Assembly (NCBI GenBank): GCA_905182755.1
Contig: CAJJCS010000002.1
Location: forward strand, 310,001 to 374,000
Direction: 5' to 3'
Length of the DNA: 64,000 nt
DNA from: Aequorivita sp. HC6-5
Lineage (GTDB): Bacteria > Bacteroidota > Bacteroidia > Flavobacteriales > Flavobacteriaceae
A program made the translations under genes and the position numbers. The notes under the pieces were generated by a model. That model worked only from the letters and a program-made list of their open reading frames with translations. It was not told the origin of the DNA and did not search any database. Of this stretch, positions 20,613-31,416 are shown piece after piece (the first letter of the stretch is position 1; each line of letters starts with the position of its first letter).

Positions 20613-21557
20613 ATGAAGCAAATTACCAATACCATATTAATGATTCGCCCTGTTGCATTTAGAATGAATGAACAAACCAAGGTAAATAATTATTTTCAAC
20701 AAGATCTTGATTTAAAATACTCAGAAATTAATGCAAAGGCGCAGGTAGAGTTTGACACATTTGTGACAAAACTTCGTGGTGTAGGTGTGGAGGTAATTGT
20801 TGAAGACGATATCATGGGTCTGGACACCCCAGATTCTATTTTTCCAAACAACTGGGTTAGTTTTCATCAAAACGGTACGGTTGCCCTATATCCTATGTTT
20901 GCCGAAAACAGACGTCGTGAAAGACGTGAGGAGATTATTACAAGACTAGAAAAAGAAGGGTTTGTTGTAGATGGCTTCATGGATTATACCCAGGCAGAGG
21001 AGCAAGAATATTTTTTAGAAGGTACTGGTAGTTTATTATTGGACCGTGAAAATGGGAAGGCATATTGCGCTATCTCCCAGAGAGCCCATGAGGAGCTTAT
21101 CGTAGAGTTTTGTGAAGATTTTGAGATGGACCCTGTAATTTTCACGGCAAATCAAACTGTTTATGACCAGCGAAAGCCTATTTACCATACCAATGTTATG
21201 ATGGCCTTGGCTGAGAATTTTGTGGTTATTTGTCTAGACGCCATTGATGATAAGCATGAAAAGAAACAAGTACTCAAGCATCTCAAAGAAACCAAGAAAG
21301 AAGTCATAGCAATTACAGAGGCTCAGATGCATCAATTTGCAGGAAATATGCTACAGGTCTTGGGAGCAGACAATCAAAAATACATGATCATGAGTGAGGC
21401 AGCACGTTCTAGTCTTAGAAGTGATCAGGTAAAGGCAATCCAAAAGCATTGTAAAATTTTAAGCAGTGATTTAACAACCATAGAAACCTGTGGTGGAGGA
21501 AGCGCTAGGTGCATGATGGCCGAGGTGTTTTTACCTAAGGCCTTGACAAAAGCATAA
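20613..21557 (+). CDS. ctlX: Citrulline-utilisation hydrolase-like protein (CtlX family)
   Basis: This 314-residue protein belongs to the amidinotransferase-fold enzymes called CtlX. ATG 20613 gives MKQITNTILMIRPVAFRMNE. Catalytic blocks are LDTPDSIFPNNWVSFH, GTGSLLLDRENG, YHTNVMMAL (His) and the end GGGSARCMMAEVFLP (Cys). The family is linked by others to citrulline use and is common in Flavobacteriia; the reaction here is not shown by the sequence. It is the second member of this superfamily in about 5 kb. Confidence 0.8.
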   Translation: MKQITNTILMIRPVAFRMNEQTKVNNYFQQDLDLKYSEINAKAQVEFDTFVTKLRGVGVEVIVEDDIMGLDTPDSIFPNNWVSFHQNGTVALYPMFAENRRRERREEIITRLEKEGFVVDGFMDYTQAEEQEYFLEGTGSLLLDRENGKAYCAISQRAHEELIVEFCEDFEMDPVIFTANQTVYDQRKPIYHTNVMMALAENFVVICLDAIDDKHEKKQVLKHLKETKKEVIAITEAQMHQFAGNMLQVLGADNQKYMIMSEAARSSLRSDQVKAIQKHCKILSSDLTTIETCGGGSARCMMAEVFLPKALTKA

Positions 21558-21562
21558 GCCTG

Positions 21563-22987
21563 TTATTGCTGTGCAATACGCTTTATCATGCCATCAAAAA
21601 TAAAATAATGAAACGGCAACATGATATACCAATAGGCTCTACCTAGTAGGCCCTTTGGCCTAAAAGTTGCTGTTTGATGTAGCACGTTGTCTTTGTCTAT
21701 CTTAAATTCTAGCCAGGCTTCTCCCGGCACTCTCATCTCGGCAAAAAGCAGCAATCTTTTTTGGGTTTTATCTGCCAGTATTACGCGCCAAAAATCAAGG
21801 GCATCTCCCTCATTGATTGTATTTGTGTTGGTTCTTCCTCTTCGCAGACCAACACCGCCAAATAGTTTATCTACAGCCCCTCTTAAACGCCACAGCCAGT
21901 TTGCGTAATACCAACCACGCTTACCACCTATAGACCATATATTTTCTAGAGCCTTTTCTGGATTTTTAAGCACGATGCTTTGCTTGTCTTTCACGCAACC
22001 ATTTACAGGCACCTCTACATATTTTTTAAGGTCATTTCTAAAACGGCCACTAATCATAGAGTCTTTCCAGCTAGAGACCACTTGGTTTTGTTTTATTTTT
22101 TTAAAAGCTAACTCTATGGCTTTTTGATATGAGATAGATTCAATTTTTAAAATATCTTTAAGTCTAGTATCACTTGTTATTACCTCAATGCGCATACTGT
22201 CTACTAGATTAAGGGCTAGCTTGTAGGAGGTTGAGGTTACAAAGTAAAGCCAGTAGCTTGATATTTTGGGTGACAAAAAGGGTAGGGTAACAATGGTTAA
22301 GTTTAATTTTCTAAAACGGGCATATCCCTCCATCATTTCTCGGTAACTTAACACATCAGGCCCGCCAATATCAAAGCTTTCATTGTAACACTCTTTATTG
22401 CCAAGTACACCTGTAAGGTAATTAAGTACATCTCTTATGGCTATGGGTTGACACTTTGTTTTAACCCACCTGGGGGTTACCATTAAAGGTAGTTTTTCAC
22501 ACAAATCTCTAATGATTTCAAAAGAGGCGCTACCACTACCCACAATAATTGCTGCTCGTAAAACCGTTACTGCAGCGCTACCTTGGTATAAAATATTTTC
22601 TACATTTTTACGAGACCAAAGATGCTTGGAAAGGCTTTGCTCATTGGCAATACCTCCAACATAAATTACTTGCTTGCAATTTGTTGGCTCCAGGTAGGTG
22701 TTAAAGTTTTTTACAGCGCGTTCTTCTTTTTCATCAAAATCACTTGTAGAGGAGCTCATCGAGTGAATTAAATAGTAGGCCGCGTCTATGTCTTTTGGGA
22801 GCGCATCGGGTCTCACCTCTTGCAGAAAATCAATAACTACTATTTCAATTTGTTTTTTTAAATCTTCAGAAATAGACAACCTGTTAGCATCTCTCACAGA
22901 ACAAACTACCTGATGCCCTTGGTCTAATAATAACGGAAGCAGGCGCATGCCTATGTATCCGTTTGCTCCTGTAAGTAATATTTTCAA
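21563..22987 (-). CDS. NAD(P)-binding SDR-type protein with C-terminal DUF2867 domain
   Basis: The protein has 474 residues. The N-terminal Rossmann domain starts MKILLTGANGYIGMRLLP (GxxGxxG) and has YYLIHSMS and VTVLRAAIIVGSGSASFE, as in atypical SDR proteins. From about residue 330 a DUF2867 domain follows (WSIGGKRGWYYANWLWRLRG; GEAWLEFKID; LLGRAYWYIMLPFHYFIFDGM). The fusion is usual for this family. The substrate is unknown. It is convergent with ctlX, five bases apart. Confidence 0.82.
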   Translation of the reverse strand: MKILLTGANGYIGMRLLPLLLDQGHQVVCSVRDANRLSISEDLKKQIEIVVIDFLQEVRPDALPKDIDAAYYLIHSMSSSTSDFDEKEERAVKNFNTYLEPTNCKQVIYVGGIANEQSLSKHLWSRKNVENILYQGSAAVTVLRAAIIVGSGSASFEIIRDLCEKLPLMVTPRWVKTKCQPIAIRDVLNYLTGVLGNKECYNESFDIGGPDVLSYREMMEGYARFRKLNLTIVTLPFLSPKISSYWLYFVTSTSYKLALNLVDSMRIEVITSDTRLKDILKIESISYQKAIELAFKKIKQNQVVSSWKDSMISGRFRNDLKKYVEVPVNGCVKDKQSIVLKNPEKALENIWSIGGKRGWYYANWLWRLRGAVDKLFGGVGLRRGRTNTNTINEGDALDFWRVILADKTQKRLLLFAEMRVPGEAWLEFKIDKDNVLHQTATFRPKGLLGRAYWYIMLPFHYFIFDGMIKRIAQQ

Positions 22988-23148
22988 ATCAGTTGTTTTT
23001 TTAAAGATACGCAGGACTTCTGAAAAGATAAAGCCTTATAAGGGTATTAACGTGACTTTAAGTTTTATTGTATCTGGTTATTATAACAATACTGTTTTGA
23101 AATTGTTTTTCAAAAAACAGTATCTTCATGCTTTAAAAACTGGATAAA

Positions 23149-23316
23149 ATGAAGGTATTAAAGTGGGTGCTACTTCTTGGGGGTATTGTTATTTTTTGTT
23201 TTGGAATTTTCTCCTTTTTTCAGCCTCAAAAAACACCGGTAAACCAACTTCTAGCAATGATGGGTTTGGCCCTTATTGGGGTTGTGGCTAGTCTTGCCAT
23301 AAAAAATAAACCCTAG
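23149..23316 (+). CDS. Small predicted membrane protein (55 residues)
   Basis: A frame from ATG 23149 to TAG 23314-23316 encodes MKVLKWVLLLGGIVIFCFGI, then FSFFQPQKTPVNQLLAMMG and a second hydrophobic segment ending AIKNKP. Two transmembrane helices with a positive end fit a real small inner-membrane protein. I do not recognise a family. It is divergent from the SDR gene and convergent with the next one. Confidence 0.6.
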   Translation: MKVLKWVLLLGGIVIFCFGIFSFFQPQKTPVNQLLAMMGLALIGVVASLAIKNKP

Positions 23317-23319
23317 TTA

Positions 23320-23751
23320 TTATATATCTTCTATTCTAAGACCGCTTAAGCGTGTTTTTGCTTTTAGTATTTTTTGAACAAAGCGATGAATTTCTTTGTC
23401 TTTAGTGCGTGCTTGTATTTTAATAAAATAGTTGTCTTTGTAGATAGAATACTCTTCTGCCTTCCCTTTATACAATACCAGTTTATGGAATGGGATAACT
23501 AAAGCATAGCTTTCAAGTAAAGATCTAAAACCAACAATAATACCATTGGGGCGCATCTCTATATTGCACTGATTTCTGTTGTTGTCTAAAATAAGTAGGT
23601 TGTGAATTTGTATGCTTGTTTGAGTAATAATAAGCTTAGGCGAGCCAATGCCTTTAAGCTTAAAACGCTCTGGCAAAGAATAAGGTTTTCCAACTTGCTG
23701 GTCAATTTTATTGTCTATTTGTTTGTTGTTATAAGAAACGTTTACCAGCAT
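23320..23751 (-). CDS. Conserved hypothetical cytoplasmic protein
   Basis: The protein has 143 residues, no signal peptide and no membrane segment. It is rich in predicted beta strands (LIITQTSIQIHNLLIL; LESYALVIPFHKLVLYKG; YFIKIQARTKD) and has a basic C-terminal helix. I do not recognise the family. It is divergent from argS across a 250-base spacer. Confidence 0.6.
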   Translation of the reverse strand: MLVNVSYNNKQIDNKIDQQVGKPYSLPERFKLKGIGSPKLIITQTSIQIHNLLILDNNRNQCNIEMRPNGIIVGFRSLLESYALVIPFHKLVLYKGKAEEYSIYKDNYFIKIQARTKDKEIHRFVQKILKAKTRLSGLRIEDI

Positions 23752-24001
23752 ATTTTTTAATCTTAATCTAGTTGAAATCGTAGTTATTAATCACACTTTG
23801 TTTTACCTCACTACAAAAATAACAAACCCAAGAGCTTAAAAAAAGACTTTAGCAGCCTCAATATTATTTTATATGAACTGATGTGTTAATGACACCTGAT
23901 TTTTATATTTCTTGCGTTGCGATCACTCCCATTTTAAAGAAACAAATAACAGTACCAAAAAAGCCTTAAAAAAACTATCTTTACACCTTTAAAATGAATC
24001 C

Positions 24002-25778
24002 ATGACCTTACAAGATATCCTTAGTCAGAAAGTTAAAGATGCTATCAAAAGCCTTTATGATACCAGCCTAGAAACCGTAGAGTTTCAAGCCACTCGTAAA
24101 GAGTTTGAGGGTGATATTACTGTAGTGGTGTTTCCTATGTTGCGAGTTGTCAAGGGAAACCCTGTAGCTATTGGCCAAGCAATTGGCGCCTATTTACAAG
24201 AGCACGTTGCTCATGTTACTGGTTTTAATGTTGTAAAAGGTTTTTTAAACATCGTTATAAGTGACGGGTATTATTTAGATTTTTTCAGCAGCACAACTAC
24301 TTGGGGTACTTTTGGGACACTCCCTCCCGGTGATGATGCTATGATGGTAGAGTTTGCCTCTCCAAATACAAACAAGCCACTTCATTTAGGACACGTTCGT
24401 AATGTATTGCTAGGGTACAGTGTAGCGCAGATAGTGAAAGCCAGCGGTAAAAAAGTTTACAAAACACAAATTATAAACGATCGAGGTATTCATATCTGTA
24501 AAAGTATGCTTGCTTGGCAACGATACGGTAAGGGAGAAACGCCACAATCATCAGGGAAAAAGGGTGATAAATTAGTGGGAGACTACTATGTACGTTTTGA
24601 TAAAGAGTATAAAAAAGAAATTGCCGATTTAATAGCCCAAGGAATTTCAGAAGAAGATGCAAAAAAGCAAGCTCCTATTATTGTGCAGGCGCAGCAAATG
24701 CTTCTGCAAGTGGGAGGCTGGAGACAAAGAGGTAGTTTCACTATGGGAAACTATGAATGGTTGGGTCTATGATGGTTTTGATCAAACCTACGCAGCTATT
24801 GGCGTAGATTTTGATAAAAATTACTACGAGAGCAACACCTACTTACTAGGTAAAGAATTTATCCAAGAAGGGCTCTCTAGTGGGGTCTTTGTTAAAGATC
24901 CTGACGGCTCTGTTTGGTGTGATCTTACCGATAAGGGCTTAGATAGAAAAATTGTGTTACGCGCAGACGGTACAGCTGTTTACATGACTCAAGATATTGG
25001 AACTGCCATACAGCGTGTTAAAGATTACCCAGATATAAACGGTATGATTTACACCGTTGGAAATGAGCAGGATTATCATTTTCAGGTACTATTTCTAATA
25101 CTACAGAAATTAGGATTTGGGTGGGCTAAAAATTTATTCCATCTAAGTTATGGAATGGTTGATTTGCCAAGTGGTAAAATGAAATCTAGAGAAGGTACGG
25201 TAGTAGATGCAGATGATTTAATTAAAGACATGACTGCTACAGCCTGCAACATTTCTGAGGCGCTGGGTAAGATTGATGATTTTACTATTCAAGAAAAACA
25301 ATCGCTTTATGCTACCATAGGTCTTGGGGCTTTAAAATATTATATTTTAAAGGTGGATCCAAAAAAACGCATCTTATTTAATCCAGAAGAGAGTGTAGAT
25401 TTTCAAGGAAATACAGGGCCTTTTATCCAATACACCTACGCGCGTATTCAATCAATTTTAAGAAAGGCTTCAGGGAGTGCCCAACAATCTGTGGAGGGTG
25501 TTGTTTCTCTTGATCCTAAAGAAAAACAGGTGCTTAAAACACTTCAGTTGTTTCCTGAGACAATTCAAATGGCAGCTCAGCATTATAGCCCAGCACTCAT
25601 AGCAAACTACACCTATGATTTGGTAAAGGACTTTAATTCTTTTTATCAAAATGTGCCAATTTTTGCTGCTCAGGACACGACAGAAAAAGAATTTAGAGTG
25701 GCACTTTGTGGCGCAGTTGGAGCGGTTATAAAAACAGCATTTTCATTGTTAGGGATACAAGTTCCTGACAGAATGTAG
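24002..25778 (+). CDS. argS: Arginyl-tRNA synthetase (one-base frameshift in this sequence)
   Basis: ArgRS charges tRNA-Arg. The first frame has the N-terminal domain, then FASPNTNKPLHLGHVRN with the class I HIGH-type HLGH (about residue 124) and breaks after AQQMLL; the next continues KWEAGDKEVVSLWETMNGW, with GMVDLPSGKMKSREG (KMSKS-type loop) and a DALR anticodon-binding end (NYTYDLVKDFNSFYQNVPI). One extra base near 24707 explains the shift. Repaired, it has 591 residues, the normal length. The break is almost certainly an error. Confidence 0.94.
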
Positions 25779-25782
25779 TTTT

Positions 25783-28346
25783 TTAAAACAATAGCTGTAC
25801 TGATATATTGGGTGTAAAGCCCAGAGAAAACTGCGTAACGGTATTTATATAATTTTCTTCTTGGGTGTTTGTCTGTAATTGGTAGTATCTCCCCAACTCA
25901 TTTTTTGTGTCAAACAAATTTAGTAATGAAAGGTTTACTACGGCGCTAAATGTATCGTCTAAAGGGGTCTTGTATACCCCTGATATGTTTGTTCTAAAAT
26001 AATGTTTTAATGTTTCGTTGTTAGGGCTGTTGTATTGTATCTGCGGCCCGTTATTGGTGTTAGTAATAGCTCCCTGATTAACCGTTGTGGTATAGGGTAG
26101 CCCTGAATGATAATTAACCCCTGCAGAAACAGTGAAGTCTTTTAGGGTATAGGTTGCAATGGCATTTACACAATGTGTGACATTAAAATTGTTGGGAAAA
26201 CGTATAGGGCTAAGGGTTTTAAATTCGTAGTTGCTATCGATGTAGGTGTAGCTTAACCAGCTAGTGAAGTTTTTAAGTTTTTTCCCAACAGATATTTCCA
26301 GGCCTTGACTTGTATAGTTTCCGATGGCTTGAGCGTTTTCAAGTTGGTTTCTAAAACCAAGATTACGGGTGTTTATACCGTCTACTTTTTTATAAAAAAC
26401 CTCTGCGTTAAGGGTCCATTTTTTTAGGGTATAATCTGTCCCAAATGATGCCTGACCGCTTTTTAACAAAGGATTTTGAACTCCATCTGCCAGGATCCAT
26501 TGTTTGTTTTGTATGCCTAATAATTGATTTTCATTGGCTGTAAATTGCAATACGTTTTGGTGTTTTTTCTCGCCAGAGAGAAACACATTCCAATGCTTTT
26601 TTAACGCGTGTGAAATGGTAATTCTTGGTTCTATCTGCGTATCAAAATTGGAGAGATTTGTTACTCTTGCCCCTAAGGTTAATGTAGTTTTATCATCAAA
26701 TAGTTGGGCAGTTGTTTGCGCGTAAAATCCATTAGTTATTCCTCTTTTTGAGCTGCTCTCACTAGTATTTGTATCTTCTGTGATATCTATGGTGGTGCTG
26801 GTGTATTGATAGCCAGCCTCTATAGACAAGTCATCGTTTATACTATAGTTTGTGTCAAACTTTAGGGTTTGTTCTTTTACTTGATTTTTTTTAAATTCTT
26901 GGCTTGCTTGTTCTACCTGCGTGTTTTGTGTGCTGGCTTTATAGGTGCTATTGCTATAATGTAACCCTGTTGTGAGTTTTTGGTTCCAGTTTCTTTGGTA
27001 ATTAAAACCACCCAATAGTGTGTTTTGCTCTATTTCATTAAAACTAGCCGTTGAAATACCACCGGTAAACAAACGCTCGTTAAATTCAAGGCCATTGTTA
27101 ATGGTCATAAAGTGGTAGTTTAGTTTGTCTTTTGGTGAGATGTCCCAAAGTGCAGAGATACTAATGTCAAAGAAATTAAAATCCTCGTCTGTTGTTCTAA
27201 GCACTTCTGGCTGGTTGTTGTTGAGGTTTGTTACTTCTGTGTTTTGAAAGGTTCTTTTAAAAAATGATGTGTAGATAGGATTGCCCACACCATTGTTAAT
27301 TGAGGTTCTTCCAGATCCGTGAATTGCAAAGGAGTTTGTTACAGGTATTTTCACAAAAGCATTGGTGCTTGCTAAATTTATACCCACGCCACCTGTTACC
27401 TCTGGATCAATGCTGTTTGTTGGATAAATGTGTAATACCCCAGAGACGCCCTCGCTGTATCTTGGATGCGTTCCGTTTTTGTAGATAATAACATTGTCTA
27501 TAAGATTTGGGTTCAGGGCAGATATAAGTCCAAAAAAATGACCTGTTTGGTACATTCTAATATCGTTCCACAAAATGGTTACCTCATCACTACCACCAGC
27601 TCTTATGTTGATGTTTGAAGCTGTTTCATCATAGCTTTGTATCCCTGGAAGCACTTGAGCAATTTGTAAAACATCTGGCTCGGTGAGTGAAGGTAAAATT
27701 TCAAAATCATCGTTTTTAATTGTAACGGCTCCTTTTTTTGTTTTTTCAATCCCTTTTGCTATGTAGCCTAGAGAGCGTGATAGTGGGTAATTTGTTGATA
27801 TTCTCTAGTGTTTATAAATAGCAAAGGGCAGCGGCCTTTTGTATTTGCTATTGCTTTATAAATGATAATCTCTTTGATAAATTGACCCTGAGAAAACAGT
27901 TCCAATACTTGGTTATCTGCAATGCTGTCTATACTTAAAACCCCACCACTGTTACTGGTGTATGTTTTGTTTTCTGAAATAGCGGTAATAGGTAGGGGTT
28001 TTGCTGTTTGAGTATCAATAAATGTAGCGCAAAAAGACACCATTTTTTTCGGAAACTTGACTGTTATATAACGGCTACTAACAAGGGTGAAGTTAATGTT
28101 CTCTTTGTCAGAAAACATTCTTAATGTTTGGGTAAGTGTTTGGTTTGTGTTTGGGGTAGAGACCCTAAATCTCTTTGCCGTATTGCTGTTATAAGAAAAC
28201 TTAACCTCAAATACTGTTTCAATTTGAGAGATTGCCTGCTCAAAGGTTATGGTATCTTCAGTGTTTTGAGCAAGACAACAATGAGTCCAAAAAAACAATA
28301 AAAAACAGAAGTATATAAGGCTATACTTATTGTTTTTTAGGGTCAT
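25783..28346 (-). CDS. TonB-dependent receptor with N-terminal STN domain (frameshift in this sequence)
   Basis: The N-terminal part (start at 28346, or 28361) has a signal peptide and a secretin/TonB short N-terminal domain (FEVKFSYNSNTAKRF...; NINFTLVSSRYITVKF), as in FecA-type receptors that signal to FecR. The other frame carries the plug (DVLQIAQVLPGIQSYDETAS; GGSDEVTILWND) and a long barrel ending FTPNISVQLLF. The frames meet near 27770-27800 with a one-base indel. Total about 853 residues. It follows fecR and an ECF sigma gene; the ligand is unknown and no SusD-like partner is present. Confidence 0.85.
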
Positions 28347-29245
28347 AAATTTGTACTTCATTTTTTGAATCTTTGCTAAAAGAAAGGTTAAGTGGTAGTG
28401 TTACAGTTTGAAGCGCCTGGTCAAGGTTTGTATGGGTAAAGCTACCTGTATAACGTAAAGTTACATCAATATTTTTAGTTGTGAGGGTAACTTTGTAATG
28501 TTTTTCAATTTCCATCAATACTACTTCCAGAGGTACATCTACAAAACTACTTTCATTAAAAATCCAGCTTGGTTTTGAGGTGTATATTTTATTGTTAACC
28601 ACCATAGTAGCAAAGCTAAAGGAGTCACCGGGAGTAACCAGAGTATTGATTCCATTGGCATTGACAGAGACAAGGCCTTCAAAACAAGAAACAATTAAAA
28701 TATCATTCTCTGTTTTTACATTAAAAGAGGTGCCAAGAACACTCACGCTTCCCTCTTGGGGTGAGTACCGTAAAAGTATTGCCTTTAGCGACCTCAAAAT
28801 AAGCCTCACCCTCAAGGGTTACTTCTCTATTAAAGGGCCAGCCATATTTTTTGTAGCTAATACGGGCGTTTTCTTTCAATGTTATTTTTGAGCTATCTGG
28901 TAATTCAATTGTTTGTATACTGGCAATAGGCGCCTGTATGTTTGTAGGTAGGGTAGTTACAAATACAGTAGATCCTGCTAGTAGTATAAAAATTGCCGCT
29001 ATTTTTAAAAGCATTGGCATTGTAACAACTTTAGGTCTTTTTTGTTTCTGGGGCTTATTAAATAAAGGAGTATCTCTAAGTGCTTTTATTCCAGATGTTA
29101 TATCGTGCTCAGGCAATACCATACGTTTTGTGTGGGCATCTATTTTTTTGTAGGAGTCAAAATCTGGCCACGCGTTAAGCACCTGCATTTCTGCAGGGGT
29201 TGCCTCATTGTTGAGCCATTTTTCTAATGCTTGTTTTGTTTCCAT
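28327..29245 (-). CDS. fecR: FecR-family anti-sigma factor (one-base frameshift)
   Basis: FecR proteins span the inner membrane and control an ECF sigma factor in response to a TonB receptor. The N-terminal cytoplasmic part is about 85 residues, followed by one membrane helix (LLKIAAIFILLAGSTVFVTT) and the periplasmic FecR domain (EGEAYFEVAKGNTFTVLT). The frame breaks at the G run 28758-28761 (one base too many) and continues QEGSVSVLGTSFNVKTEND, then a C-terminal DUF4974-like domain (LEVVLMEIEKHYKVTL). Repaired length is 305 residues. Confidence 0.88.
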
Positions 29246-29300
29246 CTACTTGCTTGTTATACTATAACAGTTTAATTGTTATTTTACCACCTTAGGGGGT

Positions 29301-29810
29301 TTATAAATTTTCTATAGTCTCTCTTAGTTTTTCTAGAGCATCTAATACTCGTTTGCCTGCAGCTTTCTCTGAAATGTTATAAATGGCAGCAATTTCTCTA
29401 TATTTTTTACCCTCCACGCGGCTTAGTAAAAAAGCAGTGCGTTGTAATTGGGTGAGACTATCTAGTGCTTTTTGTAATTTCTGACCAAATTCCTTTTCTT
29501 CCAATAGAAACTCTGGTGAGTTGTTGTCTTGTGATTTTTTTACACCTTGGGTGAATTTAAATTGCACCTTTTTATGAGCAACGGTATTTAAAAAAAGGTT
29601 GTTTGCGGTTGTAAAGAGATAACTCTTGGCCTTTTCAGGGGTTACTTTTGCGCAATTTTGCCATAATTTTAAAAAAGCTTCTTGTACCAAATCATAAGAG
29701 GCATCTGTGTCCTTTGTTTTAAAGAACATAAAATTGCGTAATGATTGTGCCTGGGCTTTATAGACTTTATTAAAGGCCTGTTCTTGGCAAATGTTTGTTT
29801 GTTTTTCCAT
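29301..29810 (-). CDS. ECF RNA polymerase sigma factor
   Basis: The 169-residue protein has sigma region 2 (SYDLVQEAFLKLWQN; KAKSYLFTTANNLFLN) and region 4 (LQRTAFLLSRVEGKKYREIA and ISEKAAGKRVLDALEKL). It is the first gene of the sigma/FecR/TonB receptor unit and probably drives that operon or its own regulon when the receptor signals. Spacing to fecR is 55 bases. Confidence 0.93.
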   Translation of the reverse strand: MEKQTNICQEQAFNKVYKAQAQSLRNFMFFKTKDTDASYDLVQEAFLKLWQNCAKVTPEKAKSYLFTTANNLFLNTVAHKKVQFKFTQGVKKSQDNNSPEFLLEEKEFGQKLQKALDSLTQLQRTAFLLSRVEGKKYREIAAIYNISEKAAGKRVLDALEKLRETIENL

Positions 29811-29885
29811 GATTTGATGGCGTAAAACTATAAAAAAATAATTAGTTTTTATGCCCTTGTGTTTTGGAAGTTGTCTTGTTATAGT

Positions 29886-31193
29886 TTACTTGTTTTTGTA
29901 AACACGGCCAAGCTTCATGACAAATGTAATGTCTTTTAATACAGAAATATCTTCTAAAGGGCTAGTGTCTGTGGCCACCATATCAGCCTGCATGCCAGGT
30001 GTTATTTTTCCAATTACATTTTCTTTACCTAAAAGGGTAGCTGCATTGATAGTTGCTGTTTTAATGGCGCTATTTTGGTCCATACCGTACAGTACCATTA
30101 GTTCAAATTCACGGGCATTAGTACCGTGTCTACTCACGCCGCTGTCTGTACCAAAGGCAATATTAACATTGCCTTTCAATGCTTTTTTGAAAGAGGCCTC
30201 AACCACGGGAGCTACTTGTTTTATCTTTTCTATGATTGCTGGTGGTATGTTTGGGTTTACAGATAGTTCTTCATACACAGAAACACCTGCCAAAAGGGTA
30301 GGCACTAGATACGCCCCTGTTTGTTTAAAGAGCCTAATAGATTCATCATTTAAATAAGAGCCGTGTTCTATAGAACTTACTCCCGCCCTAAGGGCAGCAT
30401 TTACTCCTTGCGCCTCATGGGCATGGGCTGCTACTTTTCTTCCAAGACTAGCCGCTGTAGTAACAATGGCTTTCATTTCTTGGTCGGTAAGTTGTTGGCC
30501 AACACCCGCAGCAGTATTGCTCAAAACACCTCCTGTTGCTGTAATTTTAATCACATCTGCCCCAGATTTTACCAGCGCTCTTACCGCTCTTGTGCAGTCA
30601 TCGCTTCCATCGCAAATACTTACATCTTGGCCAACCATTTCTAAAATAGCATCGTTGTATCCATGAAAATCTCCATGTCCTCCTGTTGCAGAAACAGCTC
30701 CGTTAGAGGCCACAATACTTGGCCCAACAACGAGCTGATTGTTAATGGCTCTTTTTAAGGCATTCATAATATGTGGGTCACCCCCTAAATTACGTATGGT
30801 GGTAAAACCAGCCATGAGTGTCTTTTCTGCATACGGTATGGCATTGTAGGCAGCATCTGCCTCCTCAAGGGTGGTCCAAAGATGGCTAATTGCATTGGGA
30901 TCACGCTCTGATGTAATGTGAGTGTGCATGTCAATAAAGCCAGGCATTACAAATTTGTCTTTTAAATCTATGAGTGTTATATCTGTGCTTTCTAGCCCAA
31001 GTTCTAGGGCGTTTAAATAGCCGTCATACACCTGTTTTATTTTTTGATTTTCAACAACAATGGTTTGTTGTGTTTTTGGAGCGCTTCCAGGAACGGCAAG
31101 TAGTGTACCGGCATGAATAACTTTTGTTTGTCCTTGGAGGGTTGGCGCAAAGCCAAACAGTGTAATTACTAAAAGTGTAATAAGGTGTTTCAT
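29886..31193 (-). CDS. Exported amidohydrolase, imidazolonepropionase-like
   Basis: The start at ATG 31193 gives MKHLITLLVITLFGFAPTLQ, a signal peptide; the longer frame upstream has no such sense. The metal-dependent hydrolase motifs are GFIDMHTHIT (HxH), KITATGGVLS (bridging Lys), AAHAHEAQGVN (His), SIEHGSYLN (His) and FGTDSGVSRHG (Asp). About 435 residues. This subfamily acts on peptides or dipeptide-like substrates; the precise substrate is unknown. It lies upstream of the ECF sigma gene on the same strand, 75 bases away. Confidence 0.85.
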   Translation of the reverse strand: MKHLITLLVITLFGFAPTLQGQTKVIHAGTLLAVPGSAPKTQQTIVVENQKIKQVYDGYLNALELGLESTDITLIDLKDKFVMPGFIDMHTHITSERDPNAISHLWTTLEEADAAYNAIPYAEKTLMAGFTTIRNLGGDPHIMNALKRAINNQLVVGPSIVASNGAVSATGGHGDFHGYNDAILEMVGQDVSICDGSDDCTRAVRALVKSGADVIKITATGGVLSNTAAGVGQQLTDQEMKAIVTTAASLGRKVAAHAHEAQGVNAALRAGVSSIEHGSYLNDESIRLFKQTGAYLVPTLLAGVSVYEELSVNPNIPPAIIEKIKQVAPVVEASFKKALKGNVNIAFGTDSGVSRHGTNAREFELMVLYGMDQNSAIKTATINAATLLGKENVIGKITPGMQADMVATDTSPLEDISVLKDITFVMKLGRVYKNK

Positions 31194-31332
31194 AGCGTGT
31201 ATTGTAATTTGATTATGACGTTGTTTTACAAAGAGAGCGTAAATTACCAACAAGATACAATTATGTACTCTTTTTTGGTTTATACGGTTCATCTTATTCT
31301 AGAAAAAACCCTGTTTTTAATAGCGTTGCTAC

Positions 31333-31363
31333 TTTGAAACTCCCCAATCAATTAGTATATTTG
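31333..31363 (+). promoter_or_regulatory. Bacteroidota promoter for ffh
   Basis: TTTG at 31333-31336 and TATATTTG at 31356-31363 are separated by 19 nt, a perfect fit to the TTTG-N19-TAnnTTTG type. The ffh ATG is 53 bases downstream. This is the best promoter in the window. Confidence 0.85.
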
Positions 31364-31416
31364 CGGTTAAATCTTTTGTAATTTTCTATTAAGATTTTGT
31401 ATAAAATGTATTCCCT

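Noticed and set aside
30363-30666. Plus-strand frames over the exported amidohydrolase gene
   Set aside because: No family features; the minus-strand gene has a complete set of catalytic motifs.
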